A DNA stretch of 61,727 nucleotides from Streptomyces aculeolatus (GTDB lineage: Bacteria; Actinomycetota; Actinomycetes; Streptomycetales; Streptomycetaceae). Location: positions 1 through 61,727 of the forward strand of contig NZ_JAINRD010000035.1 in assembly GCF_020400605.1 (NCBI RefSeq), in the 5' to 3' direction. Positions within the stretch are counted from its first letter, which is position 1. Every line of letters begins with the position of its first letter. The notes beneath the pieces were generated by a model that was given only the letters and a program-made list of their open reading frames with translations, was not told where the DNA came from and did no database searches. The position numbers and the translations under genes were made by a program. Below, in pieces: positions 7,285 to 16,718 of this stretch.

Positions 7285-9339
7285 ATGGCAGACCAGAACG
7301 TCCTCGCGCCCGACGACGGCGCCGGCACATCCGCGCACGACGGCCCCGACGACCGCAGCGAGCTGCGCGAGCTGCTCCATGCGGCCGTGGCCGCCGTCGG
7401 CGGCGTCGAGCGGGAGGGCCAGGTGGCGATGGCCGAGGCGGTCGCGGAGGCGATCGCGGACGGCTCGCACCTGCTGGCGCAGGCCGGGACGGGGACGGGC
7501 AAGTCGCTGGGCTATCTGGTGCCGGCCCTGGCGCACGGCGAGCGGGTCGTGATCGCGACGGCGACGCTGGCGCTGCAGCGGCAGCTCGTCGAGCGCGATC
7601 TGCCGCGCACGGTGGAGGCGCTGCACCCGCAGCTGCGCCGCCGCCCCCAGTTCGCGACGCTGAAGGGCCGGTCGAACTACCTGTGCCTGCACCGGGTGCA
7701 CGAGGGCGTGCCGCAGGACGACCCGGACCTGGGCGCCGGCCTCTTCGACCCGTTCGAGAGCGCGTCATCGCAGCCGTCGAGCAAGCTCGGCCAGGACCTG
7801 CTGCGGCTGCGTGACTGGGCGGACGAGACGGAGAGCGGCGATCGGGACTCGCTGACGCCCGGGGTCTCGGACCGCGCCTGGTCGCAGGTGTCGGTGTCGG
7901 CCCGGGAGTGCCTGGGCGCGGCGCGCTGCGCGTACGGCCCCGAGTGCTTCGCGGAGGCGGCGCGGGAGCGGGCGAAGCTGGCGGAGGTGGTGGTCACGAA
8001 CCACGCGCTGCTGGCCATCGACGCCCTGGAGGGCGCCCCGGTGCTGCCGTCGCACGAGGTGCTGATCGTCGACGAGGCGCACGAGCTGGTCTCCCGGGTC
8101 ACGGGGGTGGCCACCGGGGAGTTGACCCCGGGGCGGGTCAACCGCGCGGTGCGCCTTTCGGCGAAGCTGGTCGACGAGAAGGCGGCGGACGCCCTCCAGG
8201 CGGCGGCGGAGAGCTTCGAGCGGCTGATGGAGCTGGCGCTGCCGGGCCGGCTGGAGCCGGTGCCGGAGGACCTGGGGTACGCGCTGCTGGCGCTGCGGGA
8301 CGCCGCGCGCACGGTCATCTCCGCGCTGGGCAAGACGCGGGACTCGTCCGTGCAGGACGAGGACGTGGTGCGCCGTCTCGCGCTGGCCTCGGTGGAGAAC
8401 GTGCAGGAGGTCGCCGAGCGGATCACGCAGGGCTCGGAGTTCGACGTGGTGTGGTTCGAGCGGCACGACAGGTTCGGGGCGTCGCTGCGGGTGGCGCCGC
8501 TGTCGGTGTCGGGGCTGGTGCGCGAGAAGGTCTTCAGCGACCGCTCGGTGACGCTCACGTCGGCGACTCTCAAGCTGGGCGGCGACTTCGCGGGGATCGG
8601 CGCCTCGCTGGGGCTGCCGCGGGAGGGCGGCGGCGAGGAGGGCGCCCCGGTCTGGAAGGGCCTCGACGTCGGCTCCCCCTTCGAGTACCGCAAGCAGGGC
8701 ATCCTGTACGTCGCCAAGCATCTGGAGCGGCCCGGCCGGGACGGCACCCGCCAGGACATGCTCGACGAGCTGGCGGAGCTGGTGGAGGCGGCCGGCGGGC
8801 GCACGCTCGGGCTGTTCTCCTCGAAGCGGGCCGCCGAGGCGGCCGCCACGGAGCTGCGCGGCCGGCTCGACGTCCCCGTGCTGCTGCAGGGCGAGGAGAC
8901 GCTCGGCGAGCTGATCAAGCGCTTCGCGGCGGACGAGGCGACGTGCCTGTTCGGCAGTCTGTCGCTGTGGCAGGGCGTCGATGTGCCGGGCGCCGGCTGC
9001 CAGTTGGTGGTCATGGACCGCATCCCGTTCCCGCGCCCCGACGACCCGCTGGCCACCGCCCGGCAGGAGGCGGTGGAGAAGGCGGGGGGCAACGGGTTCA
9101 TGGCGGTCGCGGCGACGCACGCGGCGCTGCTGATGGCGCAGGGCGCCGGCCGGCTCGTACGCGCCACGGGCGACCGCGGGGTCGTCGCGGTGCTCGACCC
9201 GCGGCTGGCGACGGCCCGTTACGGCAGCTATCTCCGGGCCTCCATGCCGGACTTCTGGTATACGACCGACCGCAACCAGGCGCGTCGTTCCCTGGCGGCC
9301 ATCGACACGGCGGCGCGCTCCGATCGCTCGAATGGGTGA
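7285..9339 (+). CDS. ATP-dependent DNA helicase, DinG/XPD-like superfamily 2
   Basis: 684 residues from the ATG at 7285. Visible motifs are Walker A AGTGTGKS at about 66-73, DEAH at about 262-265 and a C-terminal GRLVRATGDRGVVAVLDPR (motif VI). Four Cys positioned as in iron-sulfur XPD/DinG helicases are seen in NYLCL, ECLG, RCAYG and ECFAEA. Such enzymes unwind DNA 5' to 3' and help resolve R-loops and other structures during replication and repair. The gene follows the siderophore operon by 40 bases but has its own -10 box. It is followed by rshA after about 97 bases. Family call is firm; the precise role is inferred. Confidence 0.92.
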   Translation: MADQNVLAPDDGAGTSAHDGPDDRSELRELLHAAVAAVGGVEREGQVAMAEAVAEAIADGSHLLAQAGTGTGKSLGYLVPALAHGERVVIATATLALQRQLVERDLPRTVEALHPQLRRRPQFATLKGRSNYLCLHRVHEGVPQDDPDLGAGLFDPFESASSQPSSKLGQDLLRLRDWADETESGDRDSLTPGVSDRAWSQVSVSARECLGAARCAYGPECFAEAARERAKLAEVVVTNHALLAIDALEGAPVLPSHEVLIVDEAHELVSRVTGVATGELTPGRVNRAVRLSAKLVDEKAADALQAAAESFERLMELALPGRLEPVPEDLGYALLALRDAARTVISALGKTRDSSVQDEDVVRRLALASVENVQEVAERITQGSEFDVVWFERHDRFGASLRVAPLSVSGLVREKVFSDRSVTLTSATLKLGGDFAGIGASLGLPREGGGEEGAPVWKGLDVGSPFEYRKQGILYVAKHLERPGRDGTRQDMLDELAELVEAAGGRTLGLFSSKRAAEAAATELRGRLDVPVLLQGEETLGELIKRFAADEATCLFGSLSLWQGVDVPGAGCQLVVMDRIPFPRPDDPLATARQEAVEKAGGNGFMAVAATHAALLMAQGAGRLVRATGDRGVVAVLDPRLATARYGSYLRASMPDFWYTTDRNQARRSLAAIDTAARSDRSNG

Positions 9340-9436
9340 TCTGGACCACGCTGGGCGAGAGCCGTACGGCACTGCGTGATGGGCTCGGTAGCATCAAGTA
9401 CCGGCACGGGAGCCGGTGAGCTGCCGGAGGTGCCGA

Positions 9437-11644
9437 TTGAGCGCAGAGGTCCACAGTCCGGGCAATCCGGCGGGCGGCGCCCGCCGACGCGGCAGGGCCC
9501 GCATCGATCTCCGCCGGCTGGGCCGCGTGGCCCTGCTGGGCGGCGCCTCGTCGCGGGACGGCCTGCCGCACGCCCTGGAGCATGTGGCCAAGGCGCACCG
9601 CGGGTTCCATCCCGACGCCGACATCCCCACGCTGCGTACGGCGTACCTGCTCGCCGAGGACGCGCACCGGGGCCAGACGCGCAAGAGCGGCGACCCGTAC
9701 ATCACGCACCCGCTGGCAGTCACCCTGATCCTCGCCGAACTCGGCGCCGAGACCACGACGTTGACCGCCTCGCTGCTCCACGACACCGTCGAGGACACCG
9801 AGGTGACGCTCGATCAGGTCCGGACGGGCTTCGGCGAGGAGGTGGCGTACCTCGTCGACGGCGTGACCAAGCTGGAGAAGGTCGACTACGGCGCCGCCGC
9901 CGAGCCCGAGACGTTCCGCAAGATGCTGGTGGCGACCGGCAGCGACGTACGGGTGATGTCGATCAAGCTCGCGGACCGGCTGCACAACATGCGCACGCTG
10001 GGCGTGATGCGCCGGGAGAAACAGGTGCGCATCGCGCGGGTCACCCACGACGTGCTGATCCCGCTGGCCGAGCGGCTCGGCGTGCAGGCGATCAAGACCG
10101 AGCTGGAGGACCTGGTCTTCGCCGTCCTGCATCCCGAGGACTACGCGCGCAGCCGTGAGTTGCTGCTCGCCAACGCGGGCCGGCCGGACCCGCTGGAGGA
10201 GACCGCGGCCGAGATGCGCGAGATCCTGCACGCCGCGGGGATCACCGCCGAAGTGGCCATCCGGCCGCGGCACATCCTGTCCGTGCACCGGGTGCTGAAG
10301 AAGCGCGGCGAGCTGCGCGGGACGGACTTCGGCCGGCTGCTGGTGCTCGTGCCGGAGGCGGCGGACTGCTATGCGGTGCTGGGCGAGTTGCACACGTGTT
10401 TCAAGCCGGTGCCCGCCGAGTTCAAGGACTTCATCGCGGTACCGAAGTTCAACCTCTACCAGTCGCTGCACACGGCCGTCGCCGACCAGCGCGGGTACGT
10501 CGTCGAGACGCTGGTGCGCAGCCGGCAGATGCACCGTGTCGCCGAGGCCGGGGTGGTGGCGCTGGCCAGCCCGCTGGCGCGGCCCGCCGCCGGCCAGGTG
10601 GGCGACTGGCTGAAGCGGCTGCTGGAGTGGCAGCGCGCCACACCGGACCCCGACGCCTTCTGGTCCGCCTTACGCGAAGACCTCGCCCCCGACCAGGAGA
10701 TCACCGTCTTCACCGACCCGGGCGGGCCGCTGGTGCTGCCCGCGGGGGCCAGTTGTGTGGACGCGGCGTACGCGCGGCACGGCGAGACGGCGCACACGCT
10801 GGTGGGCGCGCGCGTCAACGGGCGGCTCGCCGGCCTCGGGACGCGGCTGCGGGACGGCGACGCGCTGACGCTGCTGCTGGCGCCGGAGGCGACGGGGCCG
10901 GCACCGGAGTGGCTGGACCACGCGCAGACGCCCGCGGCGCGGATCGCGATCACGCGCTGGCTGGGGGACCATCCGGCTTCGCAGCCCGCCGACGCGGCGC
11001 TCCCCGTCCCGGCCGAGTACGTCCCGACGGCCGCCGCACCGCCCGAGTCCCCGGCCGCGCCCGGCTCCACCGCGGCCGACGAGCCGCCCGGCGCCGCCGA
11101 CGAGCAGCCCGGTGTCCCGGCCGGCGGCATCCCGCGCGCCGCCGAACCCGCCGTCGCCGAGCTGCCGGACGCCACGCCCCGCCTCGCCCGCTGCTGTACG
11201 CCCGTACCCCCCGACGCCGTCACCGGCTTCGTCATCCGCGGCGGCGCGGTCGTCGCCGTGCACCGGGCGCAGTGCGCCACCGTGGCCAGGATGGCCGCCG
11301 CCGGCCGCCGCGAGCTGCGCGTCCACTGGCGTACGGGCGAGGGCGCGCCGCGCCACGACCTGCGGGTGACGCTCAAGGCGGAGGCGTTCGTACGGGCGCA
11401 CCTGCTGGCCGACCTCACCGAGGCCATCGCCGCCGAGGGCGTCGCCATCGTCGCCGCCGACGTCGAGCCGCCGCGCGAGCAGCGCGTCCGGCACACGTAC
11501 ACGCTGCAGCTCCCCGACCCGGCGGAGCTGCCGGGACTGATGCGCGCGATGCGCCGGGTGCCCGGGGTGTACGACGTCTCCCGCGCCCAGCACCCCGCGG
11601 CCGCCGACGGGCAGGCGCCCGGCCTGCGCGCCCGCACTCGTTAG
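9437..11644 (+). CDS. rshA: RelA/SpoT homologue RshA with intact HD hydrolase and worn synthetase
   Basis: The TTG at 9437 is preferred because GGAGG lies 6 bases upstream; an in-frame GTG at 9416 is possible. About 735 residues. Order: HD (p)ppGpp hydrolase with THPLAV and LLHDTVEDTEV; synthetase region with FKDFIAVPKFNLYQSLHT; TGS domain beginning at DQEITVFT; an Ala/Pro-rich linker of about 70 residues; a zinc-finger-like ARCCTPVPPD segment; a C-terminal ACT domain. In the synthetase the usual EVQIRT core reads ETLVRS and AAHW reads ALAS, so synthesis may be weak or lost while hydrolysis should remain. Streptomyces carry a second RelA elsewhere. The M1 peptidase follows on the same strand. 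Confidence 0.9.
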   Translation: MSAEVHSPGNPAGGARRRGRARIDLRRLGRVALLGGASSRDGLPHALEHVAKAHRGFHPDADIPTLRTAYLLAEDAHRGQTRKSGDPYITHPLAVTLILAELGAETTTLTASLLHDTVEDTEVTLDQVRTGFGEEVAYLVDGVTKLEKVDYGAAAEPETFRKMLVATGSDVRVMSIKLADRLHNMRTLGVMRREKQVRIARVTHDVLIPLAERLGVQAIKTELEDLVFAVLHPEDYARSRELLLANAGRPDPLEETAAEMREILHAAGITAEVAIRPRHILSVHRVLKKRGELRGTDFGRLLVLVPEAADCYAVLGELHTCFKPVPAEFKDFIAVPKFNLYQSLHTAVADQRGYVVETLVRSRQMHRVAEAGVVALASPLARPAAGQVGDWLKRLLEWQRATPDPDAFWSALREDLAPDQEITVFTDPGGPLVLPAGASCVDAAYARHGETAHTLVGARVNGRLAGLGTRLRDGDALTLLLAPEATGPAPEWLDHAQTPAARIAITRWLGDHPASQPADAALPVPAEYVPTAAAPPESPAAPGSTAADEPPGAADEQPGVPAGGIPRAAEPAVAELPDATPRLARCCTPVPPDAVTGFVIRGGAVVAVHRAQCATVARMAAAGRRELRVHWRTGEGAPRHDLRVTLKAEAFVRAHLLADLTEAIAAEGVAIVAADVEPPREQRVRHTYTLQLPDPAELPGLMRAMRRVPGVYDVSRAQHPAAADGQAPGLRARTR

Positions 11645-11701
11645 AGTGCACCGCTGCCGCGTCGGCGGCGCGCGGCGGTCGCCCGCTGATAGCGGTAGCG
11701 C

Positions 11702-13180
11702 ATGCTCCGCTCCGTCCGCCTGCGCAGCCCGCTGCGCCACGCCCTGCTCGCCGCCACCGTCCTCGCCACCCTGGCCGCCGCGCCGGGCGCACCAGCAGCG
11801 CAGGACGCCGCGCCGCCGCCCCGCCCGGCCGGTATCGGCGACCCGCTCTTCCCGCACCTCGGCAACCCCGGCTACGACGTCCTGGGCTACGACATCTCCC
11901 TCACGTACCCCGGCCGCAACGACGCCCCCCTGGCCGCCCGCACCGTGATCACCGCCCGCGTGACCGACCGGCTCCCCCGGATCAACCTCGACTTCACCCA
12001 CGGCACCGTCCGCGACGTCACCGTCAACGGCCGCCCCGCCGCCCATGCAGGCGCCGGCGAGGACCTCGTCGTCACCCCCGGCCGCACCCTGCACCCGGGC
12101 GAGCCCCTGCGCATCGCCGTACGGCACACCAGCGACCCCCGCGGCCACGGCGGCGGCTGGATCCGCACCAGGGACGGCCTGGCGATGGCCAACCAGGCCG
12201 ACGCCGCCCACCGCGTCTTCCCCGGCAACGACCACCCCGCCGACAAGGCCCGCTTCACCTTCCGCGTCACCGCCCCGAAGGACCTCATGGTCGTCGCCAA
12301 CGGCCTGCGCCTGGCCCGCGAGCGCGCCAGCGCCCGCACCACGTGGACGTACCGCACCGCGCACCCCATGGCCACCGAGCTGGCCCAGGTGTCCATCGGC
12401 CGCTCCGCCGTGCTGCGCGGCACCGGCCCGCACGGGCTGCCGCTGCGCCACGTCGTCCCCGAGCGCGACCGGCGCGCCGTCCGCCCCGTCGTCGACCGCA
12501 CCTCCGCGCAGATCGAGTGGATGGAGGGGTACGTGGGCCGCTATCCGCTGGAGTCGTACGGCGTGCTGTCCGTGGACGCGCCGCTGAACTTCGCGCTGGA
12601 GACGCAGACCCTCTCCGTCTTCGGCCGCGACTTCCTCAAGGCCGTGGAGACGCATCCGAAGCGCGCCGAGGGCATTCTCGTGCACGAGCTGGCGCACCAG
12701 TGGTTCGGCAACAGCGTGACGCCGCGCAGGTGGTCGGATCTGTGGCTGAACGAGGGCCATGCGACCTGGTACGAGGCGCTGTTCACCGACGAGCGGCACG
12801 ACCGCGGCAGCCTGGTGCGCCGGATGCGCGCGGCGTACGAGCAGTCCGACGCCTGGCGCAAGGACGGCGGCCCGCCGGCGGCGCCGCGGCAGCCGGACGA
12901 GGGCCGGCTGGAGCTGTTCCGCCCGGTGGTCTACGACGGCAGCGCGCTGGTGCTGTACGCGCTGCGCCAGGAGATCGGCGCGGCGGCGTTCGGGAAGCTG
13001 GAGCGGGCGTGGGTGACGCGCCACCGGGACGGCACGGCGGGCACCGCGGACTTCGTCGCGCTCGCCTCCGAGGTCGCCGGCCGCGACCTGGAGGGCTTCC
13101 TGCACGCCTGGCTGTACGAGGAGCGCACCCCGCCGATGCCGGGGCACCCCCGCTGGAAGCCGGCGAAGCCGGCGCGCTGA
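11702..13180 (+). CDS. Secreted M1-family zinc aminopeptidase
   Basis: 492 residues with a clear signal peptide (Arg-rich start, hydrophobic core, Ala-x-Ala before QDAAP at about residue 35). The M1 zinc site is complete: HELAHQWF with His328 and His332, then 18 residues to the third ligand in LNEGHATWYE (Glu351). The exopeptidase motif that reads GAMEN in many relatives reads LNFALE just upstream, so the motif is altered but the Glu is kept. Such enzymes remove N-terminal residues from peptides outside the cell. Only 57 bases separate it from rshA. No regulatory site is recognised apart from a TAGAGT box near 11642-11647 at a poorly suited distance. Confidence 0.9.
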   Translation: MLRSVRLRSPLRHALLAATVLATLAAAPGAPAAQDAAPPPRPAGIGDPLFPHLGNPGYDVLGYDISLTYPGRNDAPLAARTVITARVTDRLPRINLDFTHGTVRDVTVNGRPAAHAGAGEDLVVTPGRTLHPGEPLRIAVRHTSDPRGHGGGWIRTRDGLAMANQADAAHRVFPGNDHPADKARFTFRVTAPKDLMVVANGLRLARERASARTTWTYRTAHPMATELAQVSIGRSAVLRGTGPHGLPLRHVVPERDRRAVRPVVDRTSAQIEWMEGYVGRYPLESYGVLSVDAPLNFALETQTLSVFGRDFLKAVETHPKRAEGILVHELAHQWFGNSVTPRRWSDLWLNEGHATWYEALFTDERHDRGSLVRRMRAAYEQSDAWRKDGGPPAAPRQPDEGRLELFRPVVYDGSALVLYALRQEIGAAAFGKLERAWVTRHRDGTAGTADFVALASEVAGRDLEGFLHAWLYEERTPPMPGHPRWKPAKPAR

Positions 13181-13405
13181 CCCTCCGGCCCCGCAACCCT
13201 CCGGTGCGCCCGGTGCGCCCGGCGGGGCCTTGCGGGCCGTAGCGGGGCTCTGGGCGTACCGGGCCTCGGGGGGCGTAAAGCGGGTGACGCCCGTGCGGCA
13301 GCGTGCGACCATCGTGATGCCACGACGCCCGCCGTGCGGGGAATCCTCCCGGTCTGCAGCGCGTTGTCGTGAAGGCAGACAACCGATCTCACAGACAAGG
13401 ATCCG

Positions 13406-14902
13406 ATGACTTCTCCTACCCACCTTCCCCAGGACGACCAGCGTCTCCCGGAAGGCCTGCGTGCCGACGCCCTCATGGAAGCCGAAGCCGCGTGGAGTCC
13501 CGGATCCGACGCAGGCCGTGACGGCGACCAGTTCGACCGCGAGGACCGGGCGGCCCTGCGCCGCGTGGCCGGTCTGTCGACCGAGCTGGAGGACGTCACC
13601 GAGGTCGAGTACCGGCAGCTCCGGCTGGAGCGGGTCGTGCTCGTCGGCGTGTGGACCTCCGGTACGGCCCGGGAGGCCGAGAACTCGCTGGCGGAGCTGG
13701 CCGCGCTCGCCGAGACGGCCGGCGCGGTCGTGCTCGACGGCGTGGTACAGCGCCGCGACAAGCCCGACCCCGCGACGTACATCGGCTCCGGCAAGGCGCT
13801 GGAGCTGCGCGACATCGTGGTCGAGACCGCGGCCGACACGGTCGTCTGCGACGGTGAGCTGAGCCCCGGCCAGCTCATCCACCTCGAGGACGTCGTCAAG
13901 GTCAAGGTCGTGGACCGTACCGCGCTGATCCTCGACATCTTCGCCCAGCACGCCAAGTCCCGCGAGGGCAAGGCGCAGGTCGCGCTCGCGCAGATGCAGT
14001 ACATGCTGCCGCGGCTGCGCGGCTGGGGGCAGTCGCTGTCCCGGCAGATGGGCGGCGGCGGCTCGGGCTCGGCGGGCGGCGGCATGGCCACCCGCGGTCC
14101 CGGTGAGACGAAGATCGAGACGGACCGGCGGCGCATCCGCGAGAAGATGGCGAAGCTCCGCCGGGAGATCGCCGACATGAAGACCGGCCGGGACGTGAAG
14201 CGGCAGGAGCGCAAGCGGCACAAGGTGCCGTCGGCGGCCATCGCCGGTTACACGAACGCGGGCAAGTCCTCCCTGCTCAACCGGCTCACGGGCGCGGGCG
14301 TGCTGGTGGAGAACGCACTGTTCGCCACCCTCGACCCGACGGTACGCAGGGCGGAGACGCCCAGCGGGCGGCTGTACACGCTGGCGGACACCGTCGGTTT
14401 CGTACGGCACCTGCCGCACCACCTCGTCGAGGCGTTCCGCTCCACGATGGAGGAGGTCGGCGACGCCGACCTGATCCTGCACGTGGTCGACGGCTCCCAC
14501 CCGGCGCCGGAGGAGCAGCTCGTCAGCGTGCGCGAGGTGATCCGCGACGTGGGTGCGACGTCCGTGCCCGAGATCGTGGTGATCAACAAGGCGGACATCG
14601 CCGATCCGGACGTGCTGCGCCGGCTGCTGCGCATCGAGCCGCGGGCGATCGCGGTCTCGGCCGCGACCGGCGAGGGCATGGAGGAGCTGAAGGCGCTCAT
14701 CGACGTGGAGCTGCCGCGGCCGCAGGTCGAGATCGAGGCCGTCGTGCCGTACACGAAGGGCGCGCTGGTCTCGCGCGTGCACAACGAGGGCGAGGTGCTC
14801 TCCGAGGAGCACATCGCCGCGGGCACGCTGCTCAAGGCCCTGGTCCACGAGGAACTGGCCGCGGAGCTGAGGCAGTACGCCCCCGCGGGACAGGCCGACT
14901 GA
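13406..14902 (+). CDS. hflX: Ribosome-associated GTPase HflX
   Basis: 498 residues, ATG preceded by AAGGAT. The N-terminal HflX nucleotide-binding domain is followed by the diagnostic GGGGSGSAGGGMATRGPGE region and the ERDRR-like ETDRRRIREKMAKL helix. The G domain comes next: G1 GYTNAGKS at 281-288, switch T, DTVGFVRHLP (G3) and NKAD (G4). HflX binds the large ribosomal subunit and splits stalled ribosomes under stress. The N-terminus is longer than in Escherichia coli. In many actinobacteria hflX follows dapF; here it precedes miaB. Confidence 0.95.
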   Translation: MTSPTHLPQDDQRLPEGLRADALMEAEAAWSPGSDAGRDGDQFDREDRAALRRVAGLSTELEDVTEVEYRQLRLERVVLVGVWTSGTAREAENSLAELAALAETAGAVVLDGVVQRRDKPDPATYIGSGKALELRDIVVETAADTVVCDGELSPGQLIHLEDVVKVKVVDRTALILDIFAQHAKSREGKAQVALAQMQYMLPRLRGWGQSLSRQMGGGGSGSAGGGMATRGPGETKIETDRRRIREKMAKLRREIADMKTGRDVKRQERKRHKVPSAAIAGYTNAGKSSLLNRLTGAGVLVENALFATLDPTVRRAETPSGRLYTLADTVGFVRHLPHHLVEAFRSTMEEVGDADLILHVVDGSHPAPEEQLVSVREVIRDVGATSVPEIVVINKADIADPDVLRRLLRIEPRAIAVSAATGEGMEELKALIDVELPRPQVEIEAVVPYTKGALVSRVHNEGEVLSEEHIAAGTLLKALVHEELAAELRQYAPAGQAD

Positions 14903-14919
14903 GGCGGTCGCCGAAGTCG

Positions 14920-14925
14920 TAGACT
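14920..14925 (+). promoter_or_regulatory. TAGACT -10 box upstream of miaB
   Basis: TAGACT matches the actinobacterial -10 consensus and lies 65 to 70 bases before the miaB start, just ahead of the hflX terminator hairpin. The predicted transcript would start inside or at the hairpin. No clear -35 element. Confidence 0.35.
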
Positions 14926-14928
14926 GAC

Positions 14929-14956
14929 GGACGGGCCGCCCCGGGGCGGCCCGTCC
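14929..14956 (+). terminator. hflX terminator hairpin
   Basis: Perfect 12-base stem GGACGGGCCGCC / GGCGGCCCGTCC with a 4-base CCGG loop, 26 bases after the hflX stop codon. No U-tract. Confidence 0.7.
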
Positions 14957-14990
14957 GTGAACCGCCGTCGCCGTTTGGATGATCGCTGGC

Positions 14991-16499
14991 ATGCCCGAGG
15001 AAGTCGCACAGCCGCGCACGTACGAGGTCAGGACGTTCGGATGCCAGATGAACGTCCACGACAGCGAACGGATGTCGGGGCTGCTTGAGGAGGCGGGCTA
15101 CGTCCGCGCGGAGCAGGGCTCCGGCACCAGCCCCGATGTCGTCGTGTTCAACACCTGCGCGGTGCGGGAGAACGCCGACAACCGGCTGTACGGCAACCTC
15201 GGGCAGCTCGCGCCGAAGAAGGCCGCGAAGCCCGGCATGCAGATCGCCGTCGGCGGCTGTCTGGCGCAGAAGGACCGCGACACGATCGTCAGCCGCGCCC
15301 CGTACGTCGACGTCGTCTTCGGCACGCACAACGTCGGCAAGCTCCCGGTGCTGCTGGAGCGCGCGCGGGTGGCCCGCGAGGCGCAGGTCGAGATCGCCGA
15401 GTCGCTGGAGGCGTTCCCCTCCACGCTGCCGACGCGGCGGGAGAGCCCGTACGCCGCGTGGGTCTCGGTCTCCGTCGGGTGCAACAACACATGTACGTTC
15501 TGCATCGTCCCGGCGCTGCGCGGCAAGGAGAAGGACCGCCGCAGCGGCGACATCCTCGCCGAGGTCGAGGCGCTGGTCGCGGGGGGCGTCAGCGAGATCA
15601 CGCTGCTGGGGCAGAACGTCAACGCGTACGGGTCCGACATCGGGGACCGGCAGGCGTTCGGCAAGCTGCTGCGTGCCTGCGGGCGGATCGAGGGGCTGGA
15701 GCGGGTGCGCTTCACCTCGCCGCATCCGCGGGACTTCACCGACGACGTGATCGAGGCGATGGCCGAGACGCCGAACGTGATGCCGCAGCTGCACATGCCG
15801 CTGCAGTCCGGCTCGGACGCGGTGCTGCGCGCGATGCGGCGCTCGTACCGGCAGGAGCGGTACCTGGGGATCATCGCGAAGGTGCGGGCCGCGATCCCGG
15901 ACGCGGCGATCACCACCGACATCATCGTGGGCTTCCCCGGCGAGACCGAGGCCGACTTCGAGCAGACGCTGCACGTCGTGCGCGAGGCGCGCTTCACGCA
16001 GGCGTTCACCTTCCAGTACTCCAAGCGGCCGGGGACACCGGCGGCGGAGATGGCGGGGCAGGTGCCGAAGGCGGTCGTGCAGGAGCGGTACGAGCGGCTG
16101 GTGGCCCTCCAGGAGGACATCTCCTGGGGCGAGAACAAGAAGCAGGTCGGCCGGGTGCTGGAGGTCATGGTCGCGGAGGGCGAGGGCCGCAAGGACGGCG
16201 CCACGCAGCGGCTGTCCGGCCGGGCGCCCGACAACCGGCTGGTGCACTTCGCGCGGCCGGAGGAGCCGGTGCGGCCGGGCGACATGGCGACGGTCGAGAT
16301 CACCTACGCGGCGCCGCACCACCTGCTGGCGGAGGCACCGCCGCGGGCGGTACGGCGCACGCGCTCCGGCGATGCCTGGGCGGCGCGGCAGGCCGCGCCG
16401 GACGAGGGCGGCGCGGGCGGCAAGGGCGTCCTGCTGGGGCTGCCCAAGGTGGGCGTCCCGGATCCGCTGCCGGCGGCGGAGGGCTGCGCGGCGCACTGA
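14991..16499 (+). CDS. miaB: tRNA 2-methylthio-N6-(dimethylallyl)adenosine methylthiotransferase MiaB
   Basis: 502 residues from the ATG at 14991; an in-frame ATG at 14979 adds four residues and cannot be excluded. The UPF0004 domain has Cys in TFGCQMN, NTCAVRE and GGCLAQK, ligands of the auxiliary 4Fe-4S cluster. The radical-SAM motif is CNNTCTFC (Cys164, 168, 171). A TRAM domain precedes a basic tail. MiaB adds the methylthio group at position 37 of tRNAs that read U-starting codons, acting on the product of MiaA, encoded about 3 kb downstream. A strong hairpin follows the gene. Confidence 0.96.
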   Translation: MPEEVAQPRTYEVRTFGCQMNVHDSERMSGLLEEAGYVRAEQGSGTSPDVVVFNTCAVRENADNRLYGNLGQLAPKKAAKPGMQIAVGGCLAQKDRDTIVSRAPYVDVVFGTHNVGKLPVLLERARVAREAQVEIAESLEAFPSTLPTRRESPYAAWVSVSVGCNNTCTFCIVPALRGKEKDRRSGDILAEVEALVAGGVSEITLLGQNVNAYGSDIGDRQAFGKLLRACGRIEGLERVRFTSPHPRDFTDDVIEAMAETPNVMPQLHMPLQSGSDAVLRAMRRSYRQERYLGIIAKVRAAIPDAAITTDIIVGFPGETEADFEQTLHVVREARFTQAFTFQYSKRPGTPAAEMAGQVPKAVVQERYERLVALQEDISWGENKKQVGRVLEVMVAEGEGRKDGATQRLSGRAPDNRLVHFARPEEPVRPGDMATVEITYAAPHHLLAEAPPRAVRRTRSGDAWAARQAAPDEGGAGGKGVLLGLPKVGVPDPLPAAEGCAAH

Positions 16500-16541
16500 G
16501 CGGCTCCGCCGCCTGCGGGCAGTTGCCGGAGCAGGATGTGT

Positions 16542-16577
16542 ACGGGCCTCAGGACGCCGCGGCGTCCTGAGGCCCGT
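16542..16577 (+). terminator. miaB terminator hairpin
   Basis: 17-base perfect stem (16542-16558 with 16561-16577) around a 2-base centre, followed by TTGTAC. It starts 43 bases after the miaB stop. One of the strongest hairpins in the window. Confidence 0.8.
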
Positions 16578-16705
16578 TGTACGTGCTGTGAGCGGACAGG
16601 TACGCACCGCCTCCCGCCCGCCTGCGGCGGCGCGCACTCCGACCGGTGACAGCGCGCGCTGCCGTGCGTCCCGGGACGCACTCCTGCCGCCGCGGTCCGG
16701 GCGGC

Positions 16706-16711
16706 TAGGCT
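16706..16711 (+). promoter_or_regulatory. -10 box TAGGCT for a leaderless transcript
   Basis: TAGGCT ends 7 bases before the ATG at 16719, the standard geometry for leaderless transcription in Streptomyces. No ribosome site is seen upstream of the ATG. Confidence 0.55.
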
Positions 16712-16718
16712 GCCGCTC

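Noticed and set aside
10670..15019. 1449-residue minus-strand open frame across rshA, the M1 peptidase and hflX
   Set aside because: It spans three well-supported plus-strand genes and shows no domain. It is a GC-composition artefact, as are the similar long frames opposite lhr, osaA and miaB.
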